A stretch of 16,221 nt of DNA, from positions 1-16,221 of the forward strand of contig QUTJ01031731.1 of the NCBI GenBank assembly GCA_003573635.1. The letters are read 5' to 3'. The stretch is from Goniomonas avonlea. Its lineage: Eukaryota; Cryptophyceae; Goniomonadida; Goniomonadaceae. Below are positions 1 through 8,483 of this stretch, piece by piece. Within the stretch, counting starts at the first letter, position 1. Every line of letters begins with the position of its first letter. The notes below the pieces were generated by a model, which saw only the letters and a list, made by a program, of their open reading frames with translations, was not told the origin of the DNA and did no database searches. The position numbers and the translations under genes were made by a program.

Positions 1-15
1 GGGGGGGGGGGGGGG
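1..15. repeat. Poly-G run at window edge
   Basis: Fifteen consecutive G residues open the window. It may be a true homopolymer or a sequencing or assembly edge. It lies in what should be an intron of the DENN gene, so it has no coding consequence here. Confidence 0.8.
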
Positions 16-181
16 CAAAATGCACACGCCCAACGGAACACCGGCCGAGACAGGGAGGAGAGCGGGTGGGTGAGCGAGAGACAGAACATACAACCCCCCC
101 GACGGAGCATGGATGGGGCAGCAGTCATTTCGAGTTTTGGCCAGAGATCCCGGACACAGAGGTGAAAGCAAACATGCGCAC

Positions 182-1660
182 CTCCAAGGGAACATCAATG
201 AAAGGGTAGTCATTGAGCGCCGGCCGTGCAATGGGGGGGAAGACTTGAACGCCTAGCGGAGATGGTAGCGTGTACCGAACAGTAATCCTCCCTGGTGGTG
301 GGAGAGGGACCTCTTGCATGAAATTACACAGGATCCGTTCTCTCTTGTAGAGGGAGACAAAAAAGGCTCTCTCTCCCCCCCCCCTCTCCCTCCCTCCTCT
401 CTCTTTCTCTCTCCCTCCCTCTCTCTCCCGCTCGCTCTCCCTGCCTCCTTCCCTCCCTCCCAACCGACCACTGAAATAGAGCGGTCTCGGACTCCCAGCG
501 GCTCTGAAATGACTACCCCTCATCGACGTTGCGAGGTTTCAAGGGAGTTGCAAGAATATTTCATCCCCTTGTTGGCTGTATGGCAGGGGGGCAGGGGGGG
601 GGGGGACGCACCAACGGAATAGAATTCGTCGAGCAAGACCGACGATATAGCTGTTGGTGGTGTCAGTACACACTCCATGCATCCAAGTCTTCGATTCGGT
701 CGAACGGCCGTACCGAGGTCAAGAAATCCTTGAAGACCCCAATAAAGGGCCACCGAGAAAACACACAAAGTGCCTTTGGCACAAATAGCTGCGCCAGGTC
801 AAAATGTGAGTTCAGCGACCCTAGGCTCGAGAGAAAATGAGCCCGCACTTGGTTCTGGAATGACTGTGGCATGTTTTCCTAAACAGGAGTGAGCAACATG
901 AACAAAGGCAGAACAAAGATATCACCAGCATCCCTACACCCATTACTTTCGCGCTCATTGTTTCATGAACCTGCAGCACGGCTCCATACCGGCGATTCCT
1001 AGACAAGCAGGTGTCAACCGGCGGCTGCCTATTGCTGTGACTACTTACCCTTGTTCATCTGTCAGAACAACAGAAAAAAACACTGGGAGCGGGCACTCCA
1101 ATTTAAGTGTTAGACCAGTCGGGAACACAAACTGTCACGTGTAAGCCTCAGGTGCACGAAGATTCTCGACGCACGACTGGCACGGAGGCCGGTAGTGGCG
1201 CGTCGCTGTAGTCTTCCTGAGGAAATCGATCCAAAACAGTCGCACGGTAGGGCTGGCGGACCATGGACAGTAGCACATCTGGTGACAAGTCATTTTGCAG
1301 TTGCTGTCGGTGGCAGGAGAATACACACACCGCTATTTTCCATCTTCAGGCAGCTGCCTCGTTTCGGACGGCTCCGCGGCACCTTCCAGGCAAAGGGTCA
1401 ACACAAGACAACAAAAACTATCCGTACAGCTGCTTCATCCGGCTCGGCAGTTTCTTCTCGAAAATTGTCGTCCTCGTTCTGTGAGGGATTGTTGGCCCAG
1501 AGAATCATGACACGGCAGCGAGTTACCCACCTGTTCCAGTGGCACCAGGGTGGGATCAAGCCCACATACCACAAAGTAGTCAACAAAACGAGGATCCGGA
1601 TGCTGCAAGACTGTGTTACGATCCCTTCACAACGGTCACGGGACCAACCGGCTTGTCCAT
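182..1660 (-). CDS. DENN-domain protein, 5' part (3' end outside window)
   Basis: Multi-exon gene read from 1660 leftward. Exons (all minus): 1649-1660, 1531-1602, 1419-1478, 1178-1303, 1049-1131, 947-998, 714-878, 612-650, 182-343; 257 residues so far. All junctions are GT-AG and in phase. Hallmarks of the uDENN and central DENN modules appear in order: RFVDYFVVCGLDP in exon 2, VLDRFPQEDYSDAPLP in exon 4, FVFPTG and FFSVVLTDEQG in exon 5, RRYGAVLQVHE in exon 6, LFVPKALCVFSRWPF in exon 7, CNFMQEVPLPPPG and DYPFIDVPLE in exon 9. DENN proteins commonly act as nucleotide exchange factors for Rab GTPases in membrane traffic; which Rab cannot be told. The rest of the central DENN and the dDENN module should lie left of the window. 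Uncertain points: the 12-nt first coding exon, the exact 3' site before exon 4, and whether exon 4 ends SVP or SVPV. The start is 213 bp from the divergent Dpy-30-like gene. Confidence 0.9.
344..611 (-). repeat. Polypurine/polypyrimidine-rich intron of the DENN gene
   Basis: This 268-nt intron is four to six times longer than most introns of the gene. It holds a CT-rich tract on the plus strand (about 366-460) and a G-run at about 586-605. Repeat growth probably explains its size. Confidence 0.7.
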
Positions 1661-1873
1661 CAGCGATGCATTCCTTCAAACCCCAAGCCAAAAACACCTT
1701 GTGAAACCCGCCGACCGTCTCCCCTCAAGGTCAGGCGTCCCCCCTCGAAATTGGTAAGATAGGGTTATATGTGATAATCTATCTAATAGTTAGGTGGAAC
1801 AGATCTCAACTCGACTTTGTGGGTGCTCGTTGAAAACCCACAAGGGAGAAACGCCACAGTTGGGTTCGATTCG
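1661..1873. promoter_or_regulatory. Divergent intergenic region, DENN gene / Dpy-30-like gene
   Basis: Only 213 bp separate the two outward-facing start codons (1660 minus, 1874 plus), so both promoters must lie here or overlap the genes. I see no clear TATA box or other core element. Confidence 0.5.
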
Positions 1874-2191
1874 ATGGCGAGGACAACCAAACAGTCGACA
1901 CGGGAGTATTTGCAAAAACAGAAAGTCCGTGACCTTTTAGAATGGATCACAACTGGTATTTTGCGTATCCTGTTGTGTACGATTTGACTCTCCTTGTCAG
2001 AATTAATCATGGAAGAACCAGAAGACCCATTGGTGCACTTGGCTGAAGCATTGAACAGAAAACTCCAGAATGATGAACGAGAATTGTCTCTCAAAGCAGC
2101 TCTGGAGCAAGGGCGCCCCAAGACTGCTCCACCACAGACAAACTTCAAACCAGCGAAATCAGTAGGAAGATCTCTGCCTCCTCCTGTCTGA
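1874..2191 (+). CDS. Small Dpy-30/RIIa-type dimerisation-motif protein
   Basis: Two exons, 1874-1955 and 2001-2191, joined across a 45-nt GT-AG intron, encode 90 residues. Residues about 10-45 (REYLQKQKVRDLLEWITTEL, then a PEDPLVHLAEAL segment) match the two-helix dimerisation/docking pattern of Dpy-30 and protein kinase A RIIa domains: a basic first helix, a hydrophobic second helix, then a PEDP-type turn leading into a final helix. The motif is completed only when the intron is removed, which supports the model. The C-terminal half is acidic/basic then proline-rich, ending in PPPV. Proteins of this kind often dock onto amphipathic helices in cilia (radial spokes, AKAP-like partners) or, for Dpy-30 itself, in histone H3K4 methyltransferase complexes. 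Small size and a neighbouring HYLS1 make a ciliary role a reasonable inference. The start is the first ATG after an in-frame stop. Confidence 0.8.
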
Positions 2192-2271
2192 GACGAGTGG
2201 GTGCCCGCTGGGTTAACTCTTGTAAACTATGTATTGTTTCGTATGCTAAGGTCTATAAATTTCGTACCGTC

Positions 2272-2701
2272 ATGAGACGTGTACCGGTATCTGTTCTGAT
2301 GCAGCAAGCTGCCTGTGGATCACAGTGCATCCCGTTTCCACCAGTCGTGCATGCGGAGGTCTCTTCTCACCAAGCTTCCCAGAAGTTGGTTCGGGCTCAA
2401 GTGCTTGCGGGATTCAACAGTAGTTCCGTGAAGTCACTTTGTTGGTTGTCCACAACTACGAGATCAACAGATCAACCAGCCGGCTCCTGGACGGGGGCAT
2501 GATAACCACTATTATCAATGCCAAGAGCAAGTGCGGAGCCTTGCTCCTTGATACAGTTCGCAACGACATTCCTCTTGGAATTGAGAGTGAGACCCGGTGA
2601 AAGGATAGCATGACACCTTCACCGCCTCGAAGTACACAGTCCCTACTCGGAAATCTTTTGTCAGTGTTGTCAGTGTCAGTTGGAAATCTTTGTCTCTTTA
2701 A
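2272..2701 (+). CDS. Hypothetical 103-residue protein
   Basis: Tentative three-exon model: 2272-2358, 2424-2586, 2640-2701, with introns of 65 and 53 nt. The middle exon reads as ordinary globular protein (EVTLLVVHNYEINRSTSRLL then MITTIINAKSKCGALLLDTV). It joins in phase, through a GTGAGA donor, to a short last exon ending KSLSL and TAA. I do not recognise the family; alternating hydrophobic residues suggest beta strands. Exon 1 is the weakest part because several donors are possible. The model starts 80 bp after the stop of the Dpy-30-like gene, on the same strand. The opposite strand also has a long open frame (2456-2770), which looks less protein-like. Confidence 0.45.
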
Positions 2702-3186
2702 AAGCACATTGTGACAGCAATTCAGCAATCCAGAGGGCCAACTCAGCCCAGAATCCCCAGACCATGGCAAACCTACCAGAATGCTAAAATTACACTAGTG
2801 GTCAGTCTGGCGGCGCAAGAATTTTCTTTCGGAATCAAGCTCCTGGGCGGCCCGGAGTCGTCACCTCCTCTCAGATAAACAGCTTGCGAAATATTGAATT
2901 TGGCTGACTTCTTCTGGTTCAATGCATTTCCTTGTTCAATCGTCCGAGTTTCAGAGCGTGCAGAGGGTTGCACGTCAAGGCTATGAATGGGCCGTCGCGG
3001 ACCCGCGGTTCTGCCGCTGCGTTGTTGCCGATGGTCCGACGGTGGAACACTGGAACGATGGTGGCAAACTTCTGGTCGGAGAAATACGAACTTACATGGT
3101 ACCATGCCGCTTCGAATGTATCCACCGGATAGATTCTTGCATCTATATTCGCGCCAAGTTGCGCGTTCAAAAAAAACAAACCCAAG
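2702..3186. other. Intergenic region upstream of HYLS1
   Basis: No well-supported gene. It should hold the HYLS1 promoter and 5' leader, including an A-rich run (about 3170-3180) just before the HYLS1 start. A minus-strand open frame is listed separately at low confidence. Confidence 0.5.
2919..3185 (-). CDS. Doubtful 88-residue open frame opposite the HYLS1 leader
   Basis: An open frame starting MGLFFLNAQLGANIDARIYP runs leftward from 3185, one base from the HYLS1 ATG at 3187. The composition is plausible for protein and a consensus GTAAGT donor lies in frame (minus strand, about 3095), but I found no in-phase acceptor leading to a longer product. No family is recognised. If real, its transcript would have to start inside HYLS1. 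It is most likely a chance open frame. Confidence 0.18.
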   Translation of the reverse strand: MGLFFLNAQLGANIDARIYPVDTFEAAWYHVSSYFSDQKFATIVPVFHRRTIGNNAAAEPRVRDGPFIALTCNPLHALKLGRLNKEMH

Positions 3187-4410
3187 ATGGCGGACGTTTC
3201 CCTGGAGCTGGTTCGCGAACAGGTAGGCCCTTGCGAATGTTGTCCCTTTGTTCTGACATTTATCGTGTAGTTACGTCTTTTGGGGTATCAAGATGTACCC
3301 GATGCTGTGTTGGAAGAATTCATGCGGGACCTTTTAGGGTCACCAGGCCCCAACAATAATGGGCAACATGGCAGTGGGAACGCGAGAAGGCCGCTGGGAA
3401 TGGTGCAAGAAGCAGAAGTCAATGAAAGACGGAACATTGCTCGAAATGTTTCTGTCACACGAATTGCACAAGGGTCTGAGAAGCAACAAGAAGAAAACTA
3501 TTCGAACGTACTGCTGTGTTCTTCCAACTATTTCAATGCTGACTCGTCGCTCAGTCCGAATCTGTACCCAGGTTCGGACGCCCCCTCTCTGCACCTCCAA
3601 CCAGAGTTCCTGTGCTCAAAGAGGAGCGCCCTGCCACGCGATGTGGCACGCCGCGAATGACTCCCCGCTCTAATGCTGGCTCGGATACCTCACGCCCCTC
3701 GACTTTGGGAGGTGGTGAGTTCCTTCATTCAAGGTGCATTGGCTGTAAGCACTAATTTATTGGGTAGTAATTTGGACCAAGAATTCGAAGGTTCCTTTGA
3801 AGAAAAAGACAGATCCTGTGGCTCGCCACCAGGCCCAGCAAGAAGTTTGGAAAAAGGACACCTTCCTAGGCAGGAAGGCGCCTGCCCTCCGTGGCAAACC
3901 CTTTGACCCCAATGACGCCCGGAACGATCTCGCACACAGGCCGTGCGTTTCTTTAGTCTTTGGCTATGAACTCGCTCACTGGTTGCAGCAGGCAAAGACC
4001 TGTGCTGAGTACCCCAGATTACGTCGTCCCCACAGACAAGCGACGGGATAATCTCAGGACAGCTGTCCGGGTGAGTTGTCAACTGAATGTTCAACCAACC
4101 TGTTTCCCTTTGCACGAATGCCATCATGTCCCGAGCGGCCGATCGCGCAGACACACCTCGCGCCTGCTCGCCGATCTCGCCGATCATTCTCACCGATCAC
4201 GCAGACACAAATGCGCGCCTGCTCGCACGCACCTCCAGCCCGGACGCCAAGGGAACCCAACACGTTCGTTTTATTTTTGAGTGTTGATGTTTGTTTGCTT
4301 CAGCCCGTTCCTTCTGAATCGGTCCTGACTTTCTCGCTAGGTATGTCGTGCCAACCACACAGAGAAGGGATGATGTCCGCTGGAACATGCGAGTGCAGAT
4401 GAACTCATGA
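3187..4410 (+). CDS. HYLS1: HYLS1 centriolar protein
   Basis: Seven exons: 3187-3222, 3271-3507, 3555-3714, 3768-3942, 3989-4070, 4205-4263, 4341-4410, giving 272 residues (human HYLS1 is about 300). All junctions are GT-AG and in phase. HYLS1 is a core centriolar protein needed for centrioles to act as basal bodies. Recognition rests on the conserved C-terminal region: KKKTDPVARHQAQQEVW (about 156-172), then YVVPTDKRRDNLRTAVR (214-230), TQMRAC, and YVVPTTQRRDDVRWNMRVQM (251-270), which follow the order of the family's paired R-W-x-x-R type motifs. In the first, Trp is replaced by Thr (LRTAVR). The N-terminus has a leucine-rich helix with LGYQDVPDAVLEEFMRDL; the middle is Ser/Pro/Arg-rich and probably disordered. 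The start is the only ATG in the short first exon. The acceptor at 4204 was preferred over the one at 4150 because TQMRAC then aligns with the family. Confidence 0.93.
4139..4240 (+). repeat. 54-bp tandem duplication over a HYLS1 splice acceptor
   Basis: Copy A starts at 4139 and copy B at 4193; both contain the acceptor CGCAG followed by ACACA and a GCGCCTGCTCGC block. The spacing is 54 bp, so either acceptor (4150 or 4204) keeps the HYLS1 frame; use of the first would add 18 codons. Confidence 0.75.
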
Positions 4411-6014
4411 TCTGTTTGAAGCGGCCTCTACGACCAGCGCCGAGCCCGAAAAGAGCTGACTCTGGCTATGCGCCTGTGGAGTTCCGTCAGGTCCTCGCTG
4501 GATTGTGCTTCTGGTTATGGGCCGGGGATTTCTGTGCAGGTTAGTGCGATGGAGCAAGTGCCTGCTTCTGGCCCCGGGTCTGTTGGATTCCGTAATCCGT
4601 GACGCCGCTTGCAATCTGCTCGACATGGATTGAGCGGTGTCGATTGTATTTGATCTATGTGGTAGAGCCGGAGTGATGTTGAACTTCCTCGTGCGGATGG
4701 CATTCTGTTGGAGTGTTTGGCAGTGACATTGGCCGTTTGCGCGTATGGTATCCGAATCATGCGGATGGACGGAGTGACTTGTATCAAATGGTGCGTGGCG
4801 AAGGAAACACTGCGTTTGTTTATTGGACCTGCTATTGCTATATGCTATTAAACACCGATGGGGACTAGTGCGGACCTAATCAACGGGAACCAGCCGGACT
4901 CGAATGACGACGGCGCAAGTGCACGTCAAAAACCTTCGCCAAAAATTGTGACCACAATCGAAACTTGATTATTCGTTCGCAATGTAGCAGCATAGGGCGT
5001 TGGTGGCAGGCCATGATGTTCCTCGCGAGGTTCACGACGAGCTGCGTTCATGCACCCAGTCCAGAACGACTGTTTGAGACGCGATGGCAGGGTCTGAGAA
5101 AAGCATTCATTGCATGCAAACGCAGCGCACTTGTGCCACCCGCACATGTCACCGCGCCACACTCCTCTGGCTCCGACGCGCACAAACACAAGATATCAGC
5201 GTGCGGTCCGCCTCCCCTCTTGACATGTGACAGTNTCTATCGGCCGACGTGTATTCATTTCACTAGCCACGGTGAGACCAGCCGCTGCGTTTATCAGCCA
5301 GGTATGAAAGTGGAATGCTCTCTCTCACACACTACCGGTAATGTGAACATTGCTCCTCTCCAAGGAACTTAACGTCCACGCTAACTACTGCACAAGGTTG
5401 CTGACACAGCCTTGCAGTCGAGGCGGACGACGGAGGTTCGCCTCTTCCACCCCCCCTCTCACTTTCTCTCTCACGCAATGGAGGGGGAGCCCTTCCTCCG
5501 CCTCCTCCCGCCATGCTGCTGCCGCAGCCCCCTTGACGGACGATCACAACGGGTCGCGCTCACGGTGCCTCACGCACTTTCTCTCACACACGCATCCGCC
5601 TTGGTGGCCAACTGGCTGTCGGAGGCATTGCTTTCACCACAGCCGCCGCAGCCCGTTGCATGACGGGACGCTCATCACGGAGCGGGACGCCAGTTTCTCC
5701 CATACACATACGTCGACCTTGGTGGCCAAGACGGCCTCTGCTGTCGGGGCATTGCTTTCCCGGCCTCTGCTGGGGCTGTCGGGAGGCGTTGCTTACACAA
5801 CCGCGGCCCGTCTCTTGGCGGGGCGCTCACAACTTATCGCGCTCACGGAGCTGGACGCCGAGGCCGCCGCTGCTGCTACGCAGATCCTCTTCTTCGTCTA
5901 ATGATCTGCAACCATGGATTAGGCCCGGATGAGGGCCGATTAGGGCCGCTGGTGCGACGTTCTTCGTGAAAAGTAATGATCAGCTGCAGGTGACGAATGT
6001 TGACGGATTGGGGA
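4411..6014. other. Long region without a convincing gene
   Basis: This 1.6-kb stretch lies between the convergent ends of HYLS1 and the PSI-protein gene. Open frames of 60-180 codons exist on both strands, but none joins into a recognisable protein. One ambiguous base (n) is at 5235. The only clear structure is the degenerate repeat at about 5440-5900 and a short GGCCCGGATGAGGGCCG-type repetition at about 5920-5950. Confidence 0.5.
5440..5901 (+). repeat. Degenerate minisatellite, unit about 120 bp
   Basis: At least two to three diverged copies share blocks such as CTTTCTCTCACACACGCATC, CCTTGGTGGCCAA, GTCGGGGCATTGCTTTC and GGGACGCTCA. The copies drift in frame relative to one another by indels, although one frame stays open from 5350 to 5901 (183 codons, Ser/Thr/Ala/Arg-rich). 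I treat it as non-coding repeat; a repetitive protein is less likely. Confidence 0.55.
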
Positions 6015-7507
6015 CTATACTCCCATACCCGCGTTGTTGAACGTGCTCAGAACGCCAAATCGAGGTGAAGAAGCTCCCATAGTGAAGATCTCGACATCGA
6101 TATGGTGCGTGGCGCACTGTTCAGAGGATGGCTTCGAAAACCTAAAAACAAGAAAAAGAGCGTGGGTGAAGAAAGTGCCCATTACCTGAAGCGAGTTGCA
6201 GGTACTGAATGCATCTCTCGCAGCTTGTCCTGGCCAAATCTTGCTCGAATCTGCCCCCAAGTAAGCACTCGAGAGCACAACACCAACGTCTCCATCTTGG
6301 TTGGCTCACCTTGTTGCGATAGACAATGGCGAGTGTGATGGCTGACCCGACCAACCCACCAAAGAAAAACAACAGTCCAGCCAGCCAGTTCGCTGCACGA
6401 TAGTCACGGCTGCACAAAAATGGAGGAACGACACACATCGCTTGACGCCGGCTATGCTCGAATGTTCTTCCAGTTGTTGCTCGCAGCTCCCATATTCAGA
6501 CTGGAGACGATTCATGTCTGTGGCCATACGCAGAAGCTGGGCGGTGGTGTTGCGAAGTTCCTCCGCGGTTTTGTTGGCAGCGAGCTCGAGCGCCGTTTTG
6601 CCTGCGGGATATCAGAGGGCAATGTTGTCTGGAAATATGACTCACTGAAGGGACACGTGTCCGTTGACCACGAGCAATTCCCTCTGCGAAGGATGAGTGC
6701 ATCAAGCCAAAAACGACACGAAGCAACTCACCGACGATCGGAACCACAAGACGTGCAAAACGGGCCATCAACGTTACCGGGCATGCACTTATTCGTGGTG
6801 GCACACCTGTAAGGAACATTGGTAAAGAGCAACTCACAGAGCGGACGAGATCACCAGCCACAGCCATCGTCTTCGATGCAGGACTCGCAGGAGGTTATAG
6901 CGCTGCAATCTGAGGTGCAGGTGAGCTATATAACAAGGAGACGTAAATAATGTCCACGACGAACCTTTCCCAATGCTGATGGGGCAGGTATCTACAATCT
7001 GGAACTTCGGGTTGACCCAACTACAATGGAGCGTGACCATAGGGCAAGCCTCGAAGTAATCAGGAAGAACCATCAGGTTCTCCAACTGAAGACAGACTTC
7101 TGTGCATGGTAAAGTAAGTCCTGTTCCGCTTGGAACTGGCTGGCAGGCAGGTGAGTCGGTTCCAGTGCCTGAGCCTGCGAAGGATCAGCGAGCGCGGTGT
7201 TGCTCTCTTGTTCGCACCTCCAATTGCGCGCTGAAAAATGGTCCTCCCTCCCTCAATATACAACGAAGTTTGCACAGTCTGGGTTGCCGTGTGAGCGTTG
7301 AGTCAACGGTGGGAGAGAACTTGCCGTGTTCGAGCAGCCAGTGACGATGTCCAGGCAAAGCCGAGGAAACCCGTCCGGAAGCCGAGGGACGGCACGGCAA
7401 AAGCTGCGTGAGACCCCACCTCCCCCAGAGGCAGCTTGTGCAAAACATTGTGGCAGAAACACCAATAGCACAGCGATGAACAGCCCTCTTTCCACTTGGG
7501 TGGCCAT
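6015..7507 (-). CDS. Type I membrane protein with PSI-like cysteine-rich domain
   Basis: Exons (minus): 7321-7507, 7137-7174, 6965-7085, 6855-6909, 6732-6806, 6646-6683, 6437-6601, 6310-6392, 6186-6250, 6015-6141; about 317 residues. Order: signal peptide (LFIAVLLVFLPQCFAQA, 1-24), a cysteine-containing ectodomain, a PSI-like module (about 116-171) with CESCIEDDGCGWCATTNKC and later CSWSTDTCP, a helical segment (172-226) with NKT and NTT glycosylation sites, a transmembrane helix (about 229-251, WLAGLLFFFGGLVGSAITLA) followed by YRNK, and a 63-residue cytoplasmic tail. Exons after 7174 join cleanly with introns of 44-59 nt. The link between exon 1 and the exon at 7174 is uncertain: a direct 146-nt intron or an extra 13-nt exon (about 7218-7230) both keep phase. 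PSI modules occur in cell-surface receptors; ligand and role are unknown here. The start is 73 bp from the divergent gene at 7581. Confidence 0.75.
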
Positions 7508-7580
7508 GATTTTCACCGCAAGGTCTTGTTGGTTGCAGGGCAGATCCAGTGAGGACGGGGTCGTTCGGTGAAAGGCGGGA
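7508..7580. promoter_or_regulatory. Very short divergent intergenic region
   Basis: Only 73 bp lie between the start codons of the PSI-protein gene (minus) and the basic-protein gene (plus). Core promoters must overlap here or sit inside the coding regions. I identified no motif. Confidence 0.45.
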
Positions 7581-8093
7581 ATGGACAAGTTCGTGGTGCG
7601 GACACCCCGAGAAGGTCGCGTGAAGGCCACTCAGTCTCAGACAAAGACAGTGACCTCTTCACAACCTGTTGTGGAGAGCAGCCCAGTGCCCAAGCCTGCT
7701 CCAAGAAAGGCCTCGTCGAAGCGGGTTGCACCAGCTGCTCCAGCAATCGATGTCGATTGTTCAAACGTCCCGGAAAACAAAGAGAAAAGAGCAAAGATGG
7801 TCTGGGCCGCACTGAACAGGAATTCCTTGCTGCACGGATCGAGTGACCTCTCGGTGGTGTCCGTCTTGCGTGACTGTTCGGCTTGCCAAACCAGCAGCAG
7901 TTCCGTCCACAGCGCTTCGCAGCCCAGCTTTGCCGATCTCGAGAGAAATTTTTGTGCTACGTCTCTTGCCTTGGGACAAGCTCGGCAGCAGCCAGCAACA
8001 CGAACCAAACCTTTGACTTGGAGCACAGTCGCAAAGAACGGTGAGAAACGACGAGTGTTGCAGAAGTTTCGTTATAAGCCGAAGAAAAGTTAG
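7581..8093 (+). CDS. Basic 170-residue protein of unknown family
   Basis: Single open frame from ATG 7581 to TAG 8093. The N-terminal third is Lys/Pro/Ser/Thr-rich and probably disordered (TPREGRVKATQ; PVPKPAPRKASSKR). The middle has a more ordered-looking segment (MVWAALNRNSLL; LSVVSVLRDCSAC). The C-terminus is strongly basic (GEKRRVLQKFRYKPKKS), resembling a nuclear or RNA-binding tail. I do not recognise the family. A GTGAGA donor-like site at 8042 (after AAGAACG) means the last 17 codons could instead be intron, with more exons downstream; a Trp-rich open frame at 8212-8465 is the only candidate, but it does not join in phase. The 3' end is tandemly copied downstream. Confidence 0.55.
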   Translation: MDKFVVRTPREGRVKATQSQTKTVTSSQPVVESSPVPKPAPRKASSKRVAPAAPAIDVDCSNVPENKEKRAKMVWAALNRNSLLHGSSDLSVVSVLRDCSACQTSSSSVHSASQPSFADLERNFCATSLALGQARQQPATRTKPLTWSTVAKNGEKRRVLQKFRYKPKKS

Positions 8094-8219
8094 CTCATGC
8101 AAGGACCAAGCAATTTGAAGTACGCCCCCCTCCACTCCGAGAAGCGACGAGTGCAGAAGTTCGTTACAAGCCGAAGAAAGGTTAGCTCATGGAAGGACCA
8201 AGCAATTTGAAGTACGCCC
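8043..8219 (+). repeat. Tandem duplication of the gene's 3' end
   Basis: Copy 1 (8043-8127) covers the last codons, stop and early 3' flank of the basic-protein gene. Copy 2 (8139-8219) is about 90% identical, beginning GAGAAGCGACGAGTG and ending AATTTGAAGTACGCCC like copy 1. Copy 2 has lost 3 bases and 1 further base, so it no longer reads in the same frame throughout. The start-to-start offset is 96 bp. Confidence 0.9.
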
Positions 8220-8483
8220 TGCCGAGTTGCCTACGCGTATCGCTCATGTGCACTCGAGGAGGAGAGTGCTCAGAGAACGGACCCTGGTTTCTGGCCCGGA
8301 TGGTACATGGTGATCCCAACACGTTACTGGGGTTGGATTGAACGCATAGCTACGCTGTGTATGGACTTGGCACCAAAGTCACGCAAAAAAATGAAGAAAT
8401 GTGAAGCGCAAACGAAGAATGGAGGACAGAAATTGAGTTTATATGACAGGAAACAGCTCAAATAGATGACAGCGAGGCAGCAT
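8220..8483. other. Intergenic stretch between convergent genes
   Basis: Lies between the basic-protein gene and the RPF2 stop. An open plus-strand frame (8212-8465) with several Trp and a lysine-rich end is the only content; its sole ATG (8307) gives 52 residues. No family is recognised and I do not call it a gene. Confidence 0.4.

Noticed and set aside
2456-2770. Minus-strand open frame of 104 codons
   Set aside because: Composition is poor, with no recognisable motif; the opposite strand gives a better spliced reading.
2922-3359. Plus-strand open frame of 145 codons through the HYLS1 leader
   Set aside because: It crosses HYLS1 exon 1, its intron and exon 2 in other frames, and the HYLS1 reading is supported by family motifs and splice sites.
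4411-4790. Possible exon reading KRPLRPAPSPKRADSGYAPV on the plus strand after HYLS1
   Set aside because: Short, with no matching splice partner or family; the HYLS1 stop at 4410 already completes that gene.
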